A DNA stretch of 64,000 nucleotides from Thalassospira xianhensis MCCC 1A02616 (GCF_003326475.1 NZ_JPWA01000002.1:186001-250000), one strand, 5' to 3'; positions 1 to 11,861 are shown, counted from the stretch's first letter. Numbers and translations: made by a program. Notes: a model not told the origin generated them from the sequence alone.

Positions 1-47
1 CGGCAAGTGCCGGGCCCCATCGAATTTTCGGTGACCGGAAAACCGGC

Positions 48-1556
<1,509 letters not shown>

Positions 1557-3707
1557 ATGAATGCGCCGATCCATGACGGCTTGCCGGAATTCTTGCTGAA
1601 ACGTCGCCCGCCGGTTGCGGGATCGCGCGAATTCAAACTGGTGACCGATTATCAGCCCGCAGGTGATCAGCCAAAGGCGATCGCCGAACTGATGGACGGG
1701 ATCAATAGCGAAGAACGCGATCAGGTTCTTCTGGGCGTGACCGGGTCTGGCAAGACCTTTACGATGGCCAATATCATCGCCAAAACCCAGCGCCCTGCCC
1801 TTGTTTTGGCGCCGAACAAGACGCTGGCAGCACAGCTTTATTCAGAGATGAAGGCATTTTTTCCGGAAAACGCGGTCGAATATTTCGTATCCTATTACGA
1901 CTATTACCAGCCGGAAGCCTATATCCCGCGATCCGACACCTATATCGAAAAAGACAGTTCGATTAACGAGCAGATCGACCGGATGCGCCATGCGGCGACG
2001 CGTGCGATCCTTGAACGCAACGACTGTATCATCGTGGCCTCTGTCTCCTGCATTTACGGTATCGGTGCGGTTGAAACCTATCTGGAGATGACGCAGCGGA
2101 TTGCGGTGGGCGATGAGGTTGATCGCAACCTGATCATGAAGCGGCTGGTTGAGTTGCAGTATACCCGCAACGATGCCGCATTTTCACGCGGGACATTCCG
2201 GGTACGTGGTGACGTTCTGGAAATCTTCCCGGCCCACGCCGAGGATCGGGCATGGCGTGTTTCCATGTTTGGTGACGAGGTTGAGGAACTGGCGGAATTT
2301 GACCCGCTGACCGGGCACAAATTTGCCACCATGGACTCGGTCACCGTCTATGCCAATTCGCACCACGTAACCCCGCGTCCGACATTGGTGCAGGCGATGA
2401 CCGGTATCAAACAGGAACTGAAAGATCGGTTGGCGCAATTCCAGCAGGAAGGCAAGCTTCTGGCGGCCGAACGGATCGAACAGCGCACGATGTTTGATCT
2501 GGAAATGATGGAAACCGTGGGCCACTGCAAGGGGATCGAAAACTATTCCCGCTGGCTTTCGGGCCGAAATCCGGGTGAGCCGCCGCCGACATTGTTTGAA
2601 TATCTGCCGGAAAATGCGTTGCTGTTTGTTGATGAAAGTCACGTTGCCGTGCCGCAGATCGGTGGCATGTTCAGGGGTGATTATAATCGCAAATTCACCC
2701 TGGCAGAACATGGCTTCCGCCTGCCGAGTTGCGTGGACAACCGTCCGCTGAAGTTCGAGGAATGGGAAGCCATGCGCCCGCAAAGCGTGTTTGTTTCGGC
2801 AACACCGGGCAACTGGGAAATGGAACGCACCGGCGGTGTGTTCACCGAACAGGTCATTCGCCCGACTGGTCTTATTGATCCGGTCTGCATCATCCGGCCG
2901 ATTGAAACGCAGGTTGATGATCTGCTGGCCGAGGCAAAGGCATGTGCCGCCAAGGGGCAGCGCGTTCTGGTCACGACGCTGACCAAACGCATGGCCGAGG
3001 ATTTGACAGAGTATCTGCATGAGCATGGGGTGCGGGTCCGTTACCTGCATTCGGATATCGACACGCTGGAACGGATCGAGATCATTCGCGATCTGCGGCT
3101 TGGCGTGTTTGATGTTCTGGTTGGCATCAACCTTTTGCGCGAGGGTCTGGATATTCCGGAATGTGCGCTTGTCGCGATTCTGGATGCGGACAAGGAAGGT
3201 TTCCTTCGGTCGAAAACGTCGCTGGTGCAGACCATCGGACGTGCGGCGCGTAACATTGATGGCCGGGTCCTGCTGTATGCCGACAAGATGACCGATAGTC
3301 TGGAATATGCGATTGGCGAAACCAACCGCCGCCGCGAAAAACAGATCGCCTATAACGAAGCCAACGGCATCACGCCGGAATCGGTTCGTAGCAAAATCCG
3401 CGACGTTCTGGAAAGCGTTGCCGAACATGATTATGTCACGGTCGATACCGGTGTTTCGGGCGATATTCTGATCGGGCACAATCTGCGTGCCCATATCGAA
3501 GACCTTGAAAAGCGCATGCGTGAAGCTGCCGGGAACCTTGAGTTCGAAGAAGCGGCACGCCTGCGTGACGAGATCAAGCGCCTTGAGGATCAGGAACTTG
3601 GCCTTGCCGATGCCGGGCCGATGGCACGCAGTATCGGAACCGTCGGGCCGGGGTCAAAATCGGCCAACAAGCCGAAATACAAGGGGCGTCGACGCAGCGG
3701 ACCTTGA
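1557..3707 (+). CDS. uvrB: UvrABC excinuclease subunit B
   Basis: UvrB is the damage-verifying helicase-like subunit of nucleotide excision repair; it is loaded by UvrA and recruits UvrC. The 716-residue protein has Walker A GVTGSGKT (about residues 60-67), the beta-hairpin [20 protein letters not shown] that clamps DNA, the DESH Walker B motif, helicase motifs V/VI ([15 protein letters not shown]) and a C-terminal UVR motif that binds UvrC. I chose the ATG at 1557 because AAAAGGGA lies just upstream and homology starts there; an in-frame start at 1470 would add 29 residues unlike the family. A lysine-rich tail follows the UVR motif. Confidence 0.96.
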   Translation: MNAPIHDGLPEFLLKRRPPVAGSREFKLVTDYQPAGDQPKAIAELMDGINSEERDQVLLGVTGSGKTFTMANIIAKTQRPALVLAPNKTLAAQLYSEMKAFFPENAVEYFVSYYDYYQPEAYIPRSDTYIEKDSSINEQIDRMRHAATRAILERNDCIIVASVSCIYGIGAVETYLEMTQRIAVGDEVDRNLIMKRLVELQYTRNDAAFSRGTFRVRGDVLEIFPAHAEDRAWRVSMFGDEVEELAEFDPLTGHKFATMDSVTVYANSHHVTPRPTLVQAMTGIKQELKDRLAQFQQEGKLLAAERIEQRTMFDLEMMETVGHCKGIENYSRWLSGRNPGEPPPTLFEYLPENALLFVDESHVAVPQIGGMFRGDYNRKFTLAEHGFRLPSCVDNRPLKFEEWEAMRPQSVFVSATPGNWEMERTGGVFTEQVIRPTGLIDPVCIIRPIETQVDDLLAEAKACAAKGQRVLVTTLTKRMAEDLTEYLHEHGVRVRYLHSDIDTLERIEIIRDLRLGVFDVLVGINLLREGLDIPECALVAILDADKEGFLRSKTSLVQTIGRAARNIDGRVLLYADKMTDSLEYAIGETNRRREKQIAYNEANGITPESVRSKIRDVLESVAEHDYVTVDTGVSGDILIGHNLRAHIEDLEKRMREAAGNLEFEEAARLRDEIKRLEDQELGLADAGPMARSIGTVGPGSKSANKPKYKGRRRSGP

Positions 3708-3745
3708 GCGGCAAAAAGTGATCGCTGTATAACGGTTTAAAATAG

Positions 3746-3780
3746 CGGGCCTGTTGTGAATGCGACAGGCCCGTATTCCT
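3746..3780 (+). terminator. Terminator after uvrB
   Basis: A 9-bp stem CGGGCCTGT/ACAGGCCCG (3746-3754 and 3765-3773) with a 10-nt loop follows the uvrB stop by about 40 bp. The downstream T-run is weak (TATTCCTTT). Confidence 0.6.
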
Positions 3781-3805
3781 TTGTACCGAAATCCAAGGCA
3801 TCCCC

Positions 3806-4861
3806 ATGTCCGTTTCCTTCTGCAAATCTGCACGCGCGTTCAACCTGATCAACAGGTCGATGCCAACCGGGGTGTTAAATGCCATTACCGATGTCGCGGG
3901 ACTTTCAGTCGGGCATGTCACATTGCGTGATGGGAATCGGCAAACCGGTGTAACCGCGATCCTGCCGCATCAGGGTAACCTGTTTCGCCAAAAGGTTCCG
4001 GCGGCAGCACACGTGATCAACGGCTTTGGCAAATCGGCCGGTTTGATGCAGGTGAACGAGCTTGGCTGTCTGGAAACGCCGATTGTGTTGACCAACACAT
4101 TGGCCGTTGGCACCGCATTCAATGCGCTGGTTCGTCATGCGGTGGCCGGAAACCCCGATATTGGCCGCGGAACCGGCACGGTCAATCCGCTGGTGTTTGA
4201 ATGCAATGACGGGTTCCTGAACGATATTCAGGCGATGTGTATCCGCGAGGGCGACATTGACGCGGCGATTGCCAATGCCAACAACAGCACAGGCGTGTTT
4301 GAACAGGGGGCGGTCGGGGTAGGAACTGGCATGTCGTGCTTTGGCTTCAAGGGCGGCATTGGCTCGGCGTCTCGGGTGATCGAACTGGATGGCAATAGCT
4401 ATCAGTTCGGGACGCTTGTCCTGTCCAATTTCGGGCGACCAGGGGATTTCATCCTGCCTGACGGGCGACGTGTGGTTCCGCCCAAGGTCCGCGATGTCCC
4501 GGAAAAGGGATCGGTGATCATTATCATGGCAACCGATATCCCGCTGGATCACCGGCAGCTTGACCGGGTGGCAAAGCGTGGTGGTGCCGGACTCGCACGG
4601 ATGGGGGCATATTGGGGCAATGGCAGCGGTGATATCGCGCTGGCAATGACCACCGGCTGGACGATCAGCCATGATGAAGACCGCGATATTGTACCGGTGA
4701 TGATGTTAAACGAAAACCGCATCGATAGGTTGTTTCGTGCTGCTGCGGAAACAACGGTCGAAGCCGTTTTGAATTCGATGACCTTCGCCCCGGCGACAAC
4801 CGGGTTTCGCGGAAACTGGCGGCCTGGTCTTGCTGACTGGTTACACGGCAGCGATACGTGA
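3806..4861 (+). CDS. P1 family peptidase (DmpA-type aminopeptidase/D-Ala-esterase)
   Basis: This 351-residue protein belongs to the self-cleaving N-terminal-nucleophile family S58 (DmpA, BapA beta-peptidyl aminopeptidases), which remove N-terminal residues from peptides, amides or esters. Seen motifs: VLNAITDVAGLSVGH at the N-terminus, GRGTGTVNPLVFECNDG in the middle, and KGSVIIIMATDIPL, where processing between Gly235 and Ser236 would free the nucleophilic serine of the beta chain. No signal peptide is evident, so it is probably cytoplasmic. It stands alone after the uvrB terminator. The natural substrate cannot be read from sequence. Confidence 0.88.
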   Translation: MSVSFCKSARAFNLINRSMPTGVLNAITDVAGLSVGHVTLRDGNRQTGVTAILPHQGNLFRQKVPAAAHVINGFGKSAGLMQVNELGCLETPIVLTNTLAVGTAFNALVRHAVAGNPDIGRGTGTVNPLVFECNDGFLNDIQAMCIREGDIDAAIANANNSTGVFEQGAVGVGTGMSCFGFKGGIGSASRVIELDGNSYQFGTLVLSNFGRPGDFILPDGRRVVPPKVRDVPEKGSVIIIMATDIPLDHRQLDRVAKRGGAGLARMGAYWGNGSGDIALAMTTGWTISHDEDRDIVPVMMLNENRIDRLFRAAAETTVEAVLNSMTFAPATTGFRGNWRPGLADWLHGSDT

Positions 4862-5054
4862 TTTTTCGTTCAACCACCTGAAATAAAAAGCGATATGTCA
4901 AACTGGATATCTGGTCTGAAGACCTGCCCGTACGGATAGTTGCACCTGATTTGAACGTCCTCATATAAGGCAGGTCTTTAATAAGAGGCCTTGATCTTGG
5001 GGGCGGGGAAGGCAACCTTCAGTTTAGTTTTACTGATCGGACGGTTTTGTCGCA

Positions 5055-5831
5055 ATGGAGACGTTTTTGCCCGGTTTTGTGCGCTACCGGATCGCATTTT
5101 ATGCCTTGATCCTTTTTTGCGGGGGCGGCAGAAGTGCGTTTGCAGCCGAACTGGTAATTGCAATCAATGATGCGCCGCCATACCGCATCGTGATCGATAC
5201 GGGTCGAGAACCGGAATTTTCCGGCATATATGTCGAAGTTTTGAAAGAAGCAGCTTCCCGCGCCGGGCATTCCCTGCGGTTTGATGTGGTACCGTTTCGC
5301 CGGGCACTTTATCTGATGGAAGAAGGTGGGGCGGATATCATGCTGGGGCCAAACCGCACGGCCGATCGCGAGAAATTCATGTATTTCTTCGATGCCCCGT
5401 TACCCGATGAGCCAAAGGCAATTTATCAACAGGGTTTAAGCCGCGATATCCGGCAGGTCGAAGAACTGGTCGGCCAGTATGTCGGCGTGCTTCGCGGCGC
5501 GTCCTATCCCCATGCACTGGCATTCGAAGACGGCATCCAATGGGTCGAGGCCGCAGACTATCTCACGCTGTTTCGTATGCTTAATCAGCGGCATCTTGAT
5601 GCGGTTATCGTGCCGGAATTGCTGGCGGCAGATTTGCTGGCGGGCAAGAAACTGGCGGTGCGCAAGGCCAGTCTGGTATTGCAGGGGGAGCCGTCATTTA
5701 TCGCGCTATCGCGGAAATCTGTGTTCTTTCTTGACCGCGACTATCGTAGTCTGGAGCAGGAACTGATCAAAATGCGTGACGATGGCACCTTTGGCGAGAT
5801 TTACCATCGGTACGCCAAGCCAAAGTTATAG
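5055..5831 (+). CDS. Periplasmic solute-binding protein, SBP_bac_3-like
   Basis: The 258-residue product has a hydrophobic signal-like N-terminus (about residues 10-31, ending SAFAA) and an extracellular solute-binding family 3 fold: INDAPPYR opening, GIYVEVLKEAASRAG, a RALYLMEEGGADIMLG segment and NRTADREKFMYF. Such proteins bind amino acids or related solutes, but orphan members in Proteobacteria often lie apart from any permease, as here. No ABC permease or ATPase is next to it; the next gene (msrP) converges on it. A sensory role is possible. Ligand unknown. Confidence 0.75.
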   Translation: METFLPGFVRYRIAFYALILFCGGGRSAFAAELVIAINDAPPYRIVIDTGREPEFSGIYVEVLKEAASRAGHSLRFDVVPFRRALYLMEEGGADIMLGPNRTADREKFMYFFDAPLPDEPKAIYQQGLSRDIRQVEELVGQYVGVLRGASYPHALAFEDGIQWVEAADYLTLFRMLNQRHLDAVIVPELLAADLLAGKKLAVRKASLVLQGEPSFIALSRKSVFFLDRDYRSLEQELIKMRDDGTFGEIYHRYAKPKL

Positions 5832-5859
5832 GGATCTTTGGCCTGGCGGAAGCTGGCGG

Positions 5860-6828
5860 TTACATGAACAGTTTTTCGTCTTCCATGCCCTTATAAAGGT
5901 CGGCAACATACTGGCCATAGCCATTGTAAATCTGTGTCGGGACTTCATCCCCGGTGGTCAGCAGACGTTCCTGTGCCTGGCTCCAGCGGGGATGCGGGAC
6001 TTTGGGGTTCACATTGGCCCAGAAGCCGTACTCTCCGTCGTTAAGATGTTCCCAGAAACTGACCGGGCGTTTGTCGGTGAAGGTGAAGCGGACAATCGAT
6101 TTAACGTTCTTGAAGCCGTATTTCCACGGGGTAACCAGACGCAGCGGCGCGCCGTTCTGTTTGGGAAGCGGTTCGCCATAAATGCCGGTTGCGATCATCG
6201 CAAGTTCGTTTGTGGCCTCTTCAATTGTCAGGCCTTCGATATAGGGCCACGGATACCAGAACTGCCGCAGGCCCGGCATGGTATCCTTTTGTTCGGCAGT
6301 TTGCATTTCGATGTATTTTGCGCCTGAAAGGGGCTTGGCATAGTCGACCAGTGCCTTCATCGGGAAACCGGTCCAGGGGACGGTCATCGCCCAGGCTTCG
6401 ACGCAGCGGAAGCGATAAACGCGTTCTTCCAGCGGCATTTTGCGCACCAAATCATCAAAATCGATTTCAATCGGCTTTTCGACCATGCCATCGATCTTGA
6501 CAGTCCATGGGCGGATTTTCATCGCTTGGGCCGCGTCGGAAATGAATTTGTGCGATCCGAATTCATAGAAGTTGTTATAGGTCAGCGCCTTTGATTTATC
6601 GGTAATGGCGCGATCAACAACGTAGGCCGGATTGCGCATCGCCGGATAAAGATCGGCGGTGGGATCGGATCCTTGGGCCAAAGCGCGACCGATCGGCAGA
6701 CTGGTTGCCGCCGCGCCGATGGACCCTGCGGCAATGCCTTTCAGGAACTGACGACGGTTTTTGTAAATGGATTGCGGGGTTGCATCGCGTTCGGCGATTT
6801 CCCAACCCTTCTTGCGGCGTATCAGCAT
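5860..6828 (-). CDS. msrP: Protein-methionine-sulfoxide reductase catalytic subunit MsrP
   Basis: MsrP (formerly YedY) is a periplasmic molybdopterin enzyme that repairs oxidised methionines in envelope proteins. The 322-residue protein carries a Tat signal (NRRQFLKG at residues 24-31, hydrophobic stretch, ALAQG cleavage region) and a sulfite-oxidase-fold domain with YRFRCVEAW, whose Cys142 should ligate molybdenum, followed by WTGFPMKALVDYAKP. The normal partner, the haem membrane protein MsrQ, is usually encoded next door but is absent on both sides; electrons must come from a distant gene or another donor. Family call is secure. Confidence 0.93.
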   Translation of the reverse strand: MLIRRKKGWEIAERDATPQSIYKNRRQFLKGIAAGSIGAAATSLPIGRALAQGSDPTADLYPAMRNPAYVVDRAITDKSKALTYNNFYEFGSHKFISDAAQAMKIRPWTVKIDGMVEKPIEIDFDDLVRKMPLEERVYRFRCVEAWAMTVPWTGFPMKALVDYAKPLSGAKYIEMQTAEQKDTMPGLRQFWYPWPYIEGLTIEEATNELAMIATGIYGEPLPKQNGAPLRLVTPWKYGFKNVKSIVRFTFTDKRPVSFWEHLNDGEYGFWANVNPKVPHPRWSQAQERLLTTGDEVPTQIYNGYGQYVADLYKGMEDEKLFM

Positions 6829-7078
6829 CTAACCCTCCAATCTGGCGTATTCCCAATGTCTAAGGAAAAGGTGCTTCGGGCAAGTAACGCCTCGGTGAGG
6901 GGGCGGTGAAGCCGGAATTTCATCCGAAACGGTCATTGGTACGCTTTGTCCTGCATACGATAGCAAAATCGTAACGGATTGATCGTGCCAGATGATCGGT
7001 TGCAGGGTATTGTGATCATAAATCAAACGATCCGACTGACAGGATCGACGATGCAGTATCTGTTCAGGGAACGAAAAC

Positions 7079-7972
7079 GTGTTTGAATTCAAGGATATCG
7101 AGATTTTACAGGACATCGTGAAGGCAGGCGGCTTTCGGGCTGCGGCTCAGAAATACGATCTGTCCCAGTCGGCGATTTCATCGCGGGTTTCCGCACTTGA
7201 GAAAAAGCTCGGCATCATGCTGTTTGACCGGTCCAATCGGCAGGTGCGCCTTACGGCGGCTGGTCTTCGGTTTCTTGAGGAAGCACAGCGTTTGTCACGC
7301 GCACGCGATCGTATCTGGCAGGAATTGACCCATCCGGGGGAACTGAGCGGCACGGTTCGTATCGGTGTGGCGGAGACCATCGTTCATACGATCCTGACCG
7401 ACATGTTGAACAAGCTCAAAGACGATTATCCAAAGGTGCGTTTCGAATTGTCGGTAGATACATCCGGCCAACTGGCAATGACCATGGCTGATGATGCGCT
7501 TGATGTCGCAATCATGTTGCGGGAATCGGTGCCACAGGGGGCGGTTGCCGCGGCCCTTAAGCCGGTTCAACTGGGCTGGTATTGCACCGGATCGATGGAT
7601 TTGCCCGATCATCCGCTATCACTGGCCGAGCTTGCCGAACATGCAATTGTCACCTTCCCAAAGGGAACCCCCCCGTTTCGCGAGGTCGAAAGCATCTTTT
7701 CCGCACCCGATATTTCGCCGCCTGCATTACATGGATCGGCGTCACTTTCGACCGTGAAACACCTTGTCGGCGGAGGTTTTGGGATCGGTGTTCTGCCATC
7801 CCTGATGGTCACAAATTCCGTTTGGGATGAACATATTAAGGCGATCCCGGTGCAGGACGAAGCCCGGCTGACCGACCTTCATTTCGTGATCAGTTATTAT
7901 CCGGAACGCAACCGTGAAATAGGCGAGGCGGTGATCGAGGCGGCCAGATTGTTCGATCAAACTGATCGATAA
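7079..7972 (+). CDS. LysR-type transcriptional regulator
   Basis: This 297-residue regulator has an N-terminal winged helix-turn-helix (about residues 1-60; FRAAAQKYDLSQSAISSRVSALEKKLG) and a C-terminal LysR substrate-binding domain. The start is GTG at 7079. It lies directly upstream of, and points the same way as, the hydro-lyase/TRAP/amidase cluster beginning at 8062, so it is the likely regulator of that cluster. The effector is unknown. Confidence 0.88.
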   Translation: MFEFKDIEILQDIVKAGGFRAAAQKYDLSQSAISSRVSALEKKLGIMLFDRSNRQVRLTAAGLRFLEEAQRLSRARDRIWQELTHPGELSGTVRIGVAETIVHTILTDMLNKLKDDYPKVRFELSVDTSGQLAMTMADDALDVAIMLRESVPQGAVAAALKPVQLGWYCTGSMDLPDHPLSLAELAEHAIVTFPKGTPPFREVESIFSAPDISPPALHGSASLSTVKHLVGGGFGIGVLPSLMVTNSVWDEHIKAIPVQDEARLTDLHFVISYYPERNREIGEAVIEAARLFDQTDR

Positions 7973-8061
7973 ATTAGATCATAAATTGACTAAAATGATT
8001 TCTTGACAAGATCGGTTGAGTTTCTCAAGCTTATTGCGAGGCTGAGAACAGGACCGAATAA

Positions 8062-8913
8062 ATGAACGCGACAAAAAGCGCATCTTGTTCCCCGACGACC
8101 GTTTCGGAATCTGCATCGACGATATCGCCGCTGGCTTTGCGCCACGCAATCCGTTCTGGAAAACATTGGGGCACCACCACCGGATATGCATCCGGATATC
8201 TGCAGGGCAATCTTGCGATTCTGCCGGCAAGCTATGCCGACGAGTTCCTTAAATTTTGTGCCAAGAACCCGAAATCATGCCCTTTGATCGGCATGTCTGA
8301 ACCGGGGTCGCCATATATTCCGGAACTTGGTGCAGACCTTGACATTCGCACCGACCTGCCGGGCTATCGCGTGTTTCGCGGGACCACGGATTTTGATAGT
8401 GTTTCCGATCTGAACGCCATCTGGCGCGATGACCTGGTGACCTTTGTTCTGGGCTGTTCATTTTCGTTCGAGGCGGCGATTACCCGCAGTGGTGTGCCGC
8501 TGCGTCATATGGACGCCAATCGGAACGTTCCGATGTATGTGACCAACATTGCCACCACCCCGGCCGGGTGTTTCCATGGCCCGCTGGTGGTTTCGATGCG
8601 GTCTTTCAAACCATCCGATGCCATTCGTGCCATTCTGTATTCCGATCGTTATCGCCTGGCGCATGGTGCGCCGGTACATATTGGCGATCCGGCAAGTATT
8701 GGCATTTCCGATCTCATGAAGCCGGACTTCGGCGACGAACCTGTCGTGGACGAGGGGGATATCCCGGTTTTCTGGGCCTGTGGCGTTACGCCGCAAATGG
8801 CGATCCGCAATGTTTTGCCGGACCTTGCCATCACGCATGAACCCGGTCTGATGCTGGTGACAGATGTGCTGGCAGAAGCCGCGGAATTTTCACTGCAGAC
8901 AAAGATCGCCTGA
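8062..8913 (+). CDS. Putative hydro-lyase, DUF1445 (YcsI/D-glutamate cyclase family)
   Basis: The 283-residue protein matches the DUF1445 family, which includes D-glutamate cyclase and is annotated as putative hydro-lyase. Recognisable segments are AIRSGKHWGTTTGYASGYLQGN, FVLGCSFSFEAA, TNIATTPAGCFHGPLVVSMR and FWACGVTPQMA. It is first in a run that continues with a TRAP transporter, DUF2848 and an amidase, suggesting a substrate with a lactam, amide or amino-acid-like group. About 30 extra N-terminal residues are low-complexity (Ser/Thr/Ala), so the true start could be a later codon. Enzyme activity here is inferred only from the family. Confidence 0.8.
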   Translation: MNATKSASCSPTTVSESASTISPLALRHAIRSGKHWGTTTGYASGYLQGNLAILPASYADEFLKFCAKNPKSCPLIGMSEPGSPYIPELGADLDIRTDLPGYRVFRGTTDFDSVSDLNAIWRDDLVTFVLGCSFSFEAAITRSGVPLRHMDANRNVPMYVTNIATTPAGCFHGPLVVSMRSFKPSDAIRAILYSDRYRLAHGAPVHIGDPASIGISDLMKPDFGDEPVVDEGDIPVFWACGVTPQMAIRNVLPDLAITHEPGLMLVTDVLAEAAEFSLQTKIA

Positions 8914-8952
8914 AATCACAAATAAAACCTAGCTATCAGAGAGGACCATCTC

Positions 8953-10005
8953 ATGAAAAAGACAGTATCATCGCTACTTGCCGTTTCGGCCCTTGGTGCC
9001 GGTATGATGGCATCCCCTGCCTTTGCCGAAGACCTTTCGGTTGTCGGCAGCTGGAGCAGCCTGCCGCTGAACAAGCAGTTTGAAACACCGTTCTGGACCG
9101 AAGAACTACCAGCAGCATCGAACGGCGAAATCAATGTTCAGATGACCACCCACGATCAGATGGGCATCGGCGGCGGCGACGTTTTCCGTATTCTGAATGA
9201 CGGTGTTTTCGATGTTGGCATGACGGTTGCCGATTATGCGGTTGGCGACGCCCCCGAACTTGAAGGCCTTGATGTGCCGCTGGTTGCCAACACCGCCGAA
9301 GAAGCAAAGGCGATGGTTGAAGCCGCCCGCCCGATGGTCGAGGATATCTTCAAAGACCGTTTCAATGCCAAGGTTCTTGCAATTGCGCCATACCCGCCGC
9401 AGGTCGTTTTCTGCAAAGGTGATGTGACCTCGCTTGAAGACCTTAAAGGCAAAAAGGTTCGTGGTTCGGGTCGCATGACCACCAAGTTCCTTGAGGCGCT
9501 GGGGGCCAACGGCGTCAATGTTGCGTTTTCCGAAGTACCGGGCGCGCTTGAACGTGGTGTGATTGATTGTGCCGTTACCGGTGCTGGTTCGGGATACAGT
9601 GCGGGTTGGTGGGAAGTTTCCGACCACCTGATGACCATTCCGCTTGGCGGCTGGGACCCGGTCGTAACAGCGATGAATTTCGACAAGTGGAACAGCCTGT
9701 CGCCGGAAATGCAGAAACTGATCACCGACGAAGTCAATTCGAAATTCGAAGCTCCTGCCTGGGCTGCGGCCGCTGATGCGCTTGAAGCCGATATTGCGTG
9801 TCTGACCGGTAATGGAACCTGCCCGGCGGGTGATCCGGCCAGCATGACATTGGTTGAGGCATCCGATGCCGATCTTGCCAAAGCCAAGGAAATCCTGACG
9901 ACCGTTGTTTTGCCGGAATGGGCCGAACGCGCTGGTGCTGATTGGGTCACACGCTGGAACGAAACGGTTGGTAAAACCGTCGGTGTTACCGTACCTCTGA
10001 GCTAA
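8953..10005 (+). CDS. dctP: TRAP transporter substrate-binding protein, DctP family
   Basis: This 350-residue protein has a Sec signal peptide (Lys-Lys start, hydrophobic core, cleavage near SPAFA-ED) and the DctP binding-protein fold: VVFCKGDVTSLEDLKGKKVRG, the conserved arginine region near RGSGRMTTKFLEALG, and WDPVVTAMNFDKWNSLS. It should deliver an organic acid to the DctQ/DctM membrane subunits encoded immediately downstream, using the sodium or proton gradient. A ribosome site (AGAGAGG) precedes the ATG. Ligand not predictable; context hints at a carboxylated amide or lactam. Confidence 0.92.
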   Translation: MKKTVSSLLAVSALGAGMMASPAFAEDLSVVGSWSSLPLNKQFETPFWTEELPAASNGEINVQMTTHDQMGIGGGDVFRILNDGVFDVGMTVADYAVGDAPELEGLDVPLVANTAEEAKAMVEAARPMVEDIFKDRFNAKVLAIAPYPPQVVFCKGDVTSLEDLKGKKVRGSGRMTTKFLEALGANGVNVAFSEVPGALERGVIDCAVTGAGSGYSAGWWEVSDHLMTIPLGGWDPVVTAMNFDKWNSLSPEMQKLITDEVNSKFEAPAWAAAADALEADIACLTGNGTCPAGDPASMTLVEASDADLAKAKEILTTVVLPEWAERAGADWVTRWNETVGKTVGVTVPLS

Positions 10006-10035
10006 GCCGTAAACCAGCCGGAGGAGGCCGCAACC

Positions 10036-10584
10036 GTGACTACCTCATTGATTGCGGCCATCCGCCGCATTAACCGTATGATCGCGTTGCTTGTCGGACT
10101 TGTTCTGACAGGCTGCGTGATCCTGATTATCGCAGACATTCTTTTGCGTGAAGTCGGCATTTCCTTTGGGGGAGCGGACGAAATATCGGGCTATGTGATG
10201 GCCGGTGTTGCCAGTTGGGGCATGTCCTATGCCCTGACGGAACTGGCCCATGTCCGCATTGACCTTATTCGTTTGCGCCTGCGTCAGCGTGGCAAGGCGA
10301 TGCTTGATCTTCTTGCGATCATTGCCCTTGCCGGAACGTCGATTGTTATTGCTGTGCAAAGCTGGCCGGTTCTGCAAAAGACGATTGAACGCGGATCTCG
10401 CGCCAATACCCCGCTTGAAACGCCATTATGGATACCGCAATCGATCTGGCTTTCCGGCTGGATATGGTTTGCCGTGTGTTCTAGCATTCTGGTGATCCTG
10501 ACGCTGTCGCTTCTGGTCAAGCGAAACCTTGAACAGGCAGATGCGCTAGTTGGTGCACGCTCCGAACTGGAGTTGGAAGCATGA
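10036..10584 (+). CDS. dctQ: TRAP transporter small permease, DctQ family
   Basis: A 182-residue membrane protein with four hydrophobic segments, typical of the DctQ small subunit that scaffolds the large TRAP permease. The motif SGYVMAGVASWGMSYALTEL and a following cytoplasmic-looking RIDLIRLRLRQRGK stretch fit the family. Start is GTG at 10036, 30 bp after dctP and preceded by GGAGGAGG. Its last codons overlap dctM by 4 bp (ATGA), a sign of translational coupling. Confidence 0.9.
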   Translation: MTTSLIAAIRRINRMIALLVGLVLTGCVILIIADILLREVGISFGGADEISGYVMAGVASWGMSYALTELAHVRIDLIRLRLRQRGKAMLDLLAIIALAGTSIVIAVQSWPVLQKTIERGSRANTPLETPLWIPQSIWLSGWIWFAVCSSILVILTLSLLVKRNLEQADALVGARSELELEA

Positions 10585-11861
10585 TCTTTACAGTTACCGC
10601 ATCGCTTCTGGGGCTTTTGGCCCTGTCCATTCCGGTCGGGATTGTTCTGTTCCTTCTGGGGTTCGGGGTCGATCAGCTGTTTTCGCCTTTCCCGCTTTTG
10701 CGCGGGCTTGGGCAGGTGGTCTGGTCATCATCGAATTCATCAACCCTGATCGCCATTCCGTTCTTTGTGCTGCTGGGGGAAATTCTGGTGCGCGGGGGCA
10801 TTGCCGAACGCACCTATGAAGCCCTTGATAAATGGTTTTCGTGGCTTCCGGGCGGGTTGATCCACGCCAATATTGGTACTGCAACGATGTTTTCAGCAAC
10901 GTCGGGATCATCTGTTGCAACGGCGGCGACGGTTGCGACCGTTGCCATGCCGCAGGCCGAAAAGCTTGGTTATGATCCCAAACTATTTTCCGGCGCGATT
11001 GCCGCGGGCGGGACGCTTGGTATCATGATCCCGCCATCGATCAACCTGATCGTCTATGGCTTCCTGACCGAAACATCGATCCCGCGTCTTTTCCTTGCGG
11101 GTCTGATCCCGGGGCTTCTGATGGCGGTGGCCTTCATGATGGTCACTGCGATCCTGTGCAAGATCAAGCCGACTCTTGGCGGCACAAGCCGTTCGTTCAC
11201 ATGGTCGGAACGCATCGGAAGTTTGCAGCATCTTTTGCCGATTGTGGTTCTGTTCCTTGTGGTGATCGGCTCGATCTATGCCGGTTGGGCAACGCCAACT
11301 GAATCGGCCGCCGTCGGGGTGGCGATTGCGATGCTGATTGCGGCATTCAATCGCGGTGTTTCCCGCGAAATGATCGAACGCTGCCTGTATGGCACGGTTC
11401 GGATCACCGCTATGATCATGCTGGTGATTATCGGTGCCTATTTCCTGAACTTTACCCTGACCGCCGCAGGAATGGGGCGCGAGCTTAAGGACCTTCTGAC
11501 CGGTCTGAATTTTTCGCCGATGGGGACTTTGATGGTCGTGATCCTGCTTTACATCGTGCTGGGTTTCTTCATTGAAACCCTGTCGCTGATGGTGGCGACC
11601 ATTCCGATCATTGTGCCGATCATGACCGGCATGGGCTTCGATAAAGTATGGTTTGGCATTCTTTTGATTGTCCTGATCGAGATGGCTCTGATCACACCGC
11701 CAGTCGGACTTAATCTTTACGTCGTGCAGGGCGCACGCAAATCGGGTCGATTGTCCGATGTGATGCTGGGCGTCATTCCGTTCGTTCTGGTGATGCTTGC
11801 CATGATTGCCCTGCTTGTCGCGGTGCCGTCCGTCGCGCTGTTCCTGCCCGATATCCTTTGA
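10581..11861 (+). CDS. dctM: TRAP transporter large permease, DctM family
   Basis: This 426-residue polytopic protein is the transport channel of a TRAP system. It shows the DctM hallmarks GTLGIMIPPSINLIVYGFLTETSIPRLFLAGLIPG, GWATPTESAAVGV and ALITPPVGLNLYVVQG, and 11-12 hydrophobic segments across its length. It overlaps dctQ by 4 bp and with dctP forms a complete three-part importer. Family and function are secure, substrate is not. Confidence 0.93.
   Translation: MIFTVTASLLGLLALSIPVGIVLFLLGFGVDQLFSPFPLLRGLGQVVWSSSNSSTLIAIPFFVLLGEILVRGGIAERTYEALDKWFSWLPGGLIHANIGTATMFSATSGSSVATAATVATVAMPQAEKLGYDPKLFSGAIAAGGTLGIMIPPSINLIVYGFLTETSIPRLFLAGLIPGLLMAVAFMMVTAILCKIKPTLGGTSRSFTWSERIGSLQHLLPIVVLFLVVIGSIYAGWATPTESAAVGVAIAMLIAAFNRGVSREMIERCLYGTVRITAMIMLVIIGAYFLNFTLTAAGMGRELKDLLTGLNFSPMGTLMVVILLYIVLGFFIETLSLMVATIPIIVPIMTGMGFDKVWFGILLIVLIEMALITPPVGLNLYVVQGARKSGRLSDVMLGVIPFVLVMLAMIALLVAVPSVALFLPDIL

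Noticed and set aside
2184-3494. 436-codon open frame on the minus strand inside uvrB
   Set aside because: It is antisense to an unmistakable uvrB, has no family resemblance, and is explained by codon bias of the real gene.
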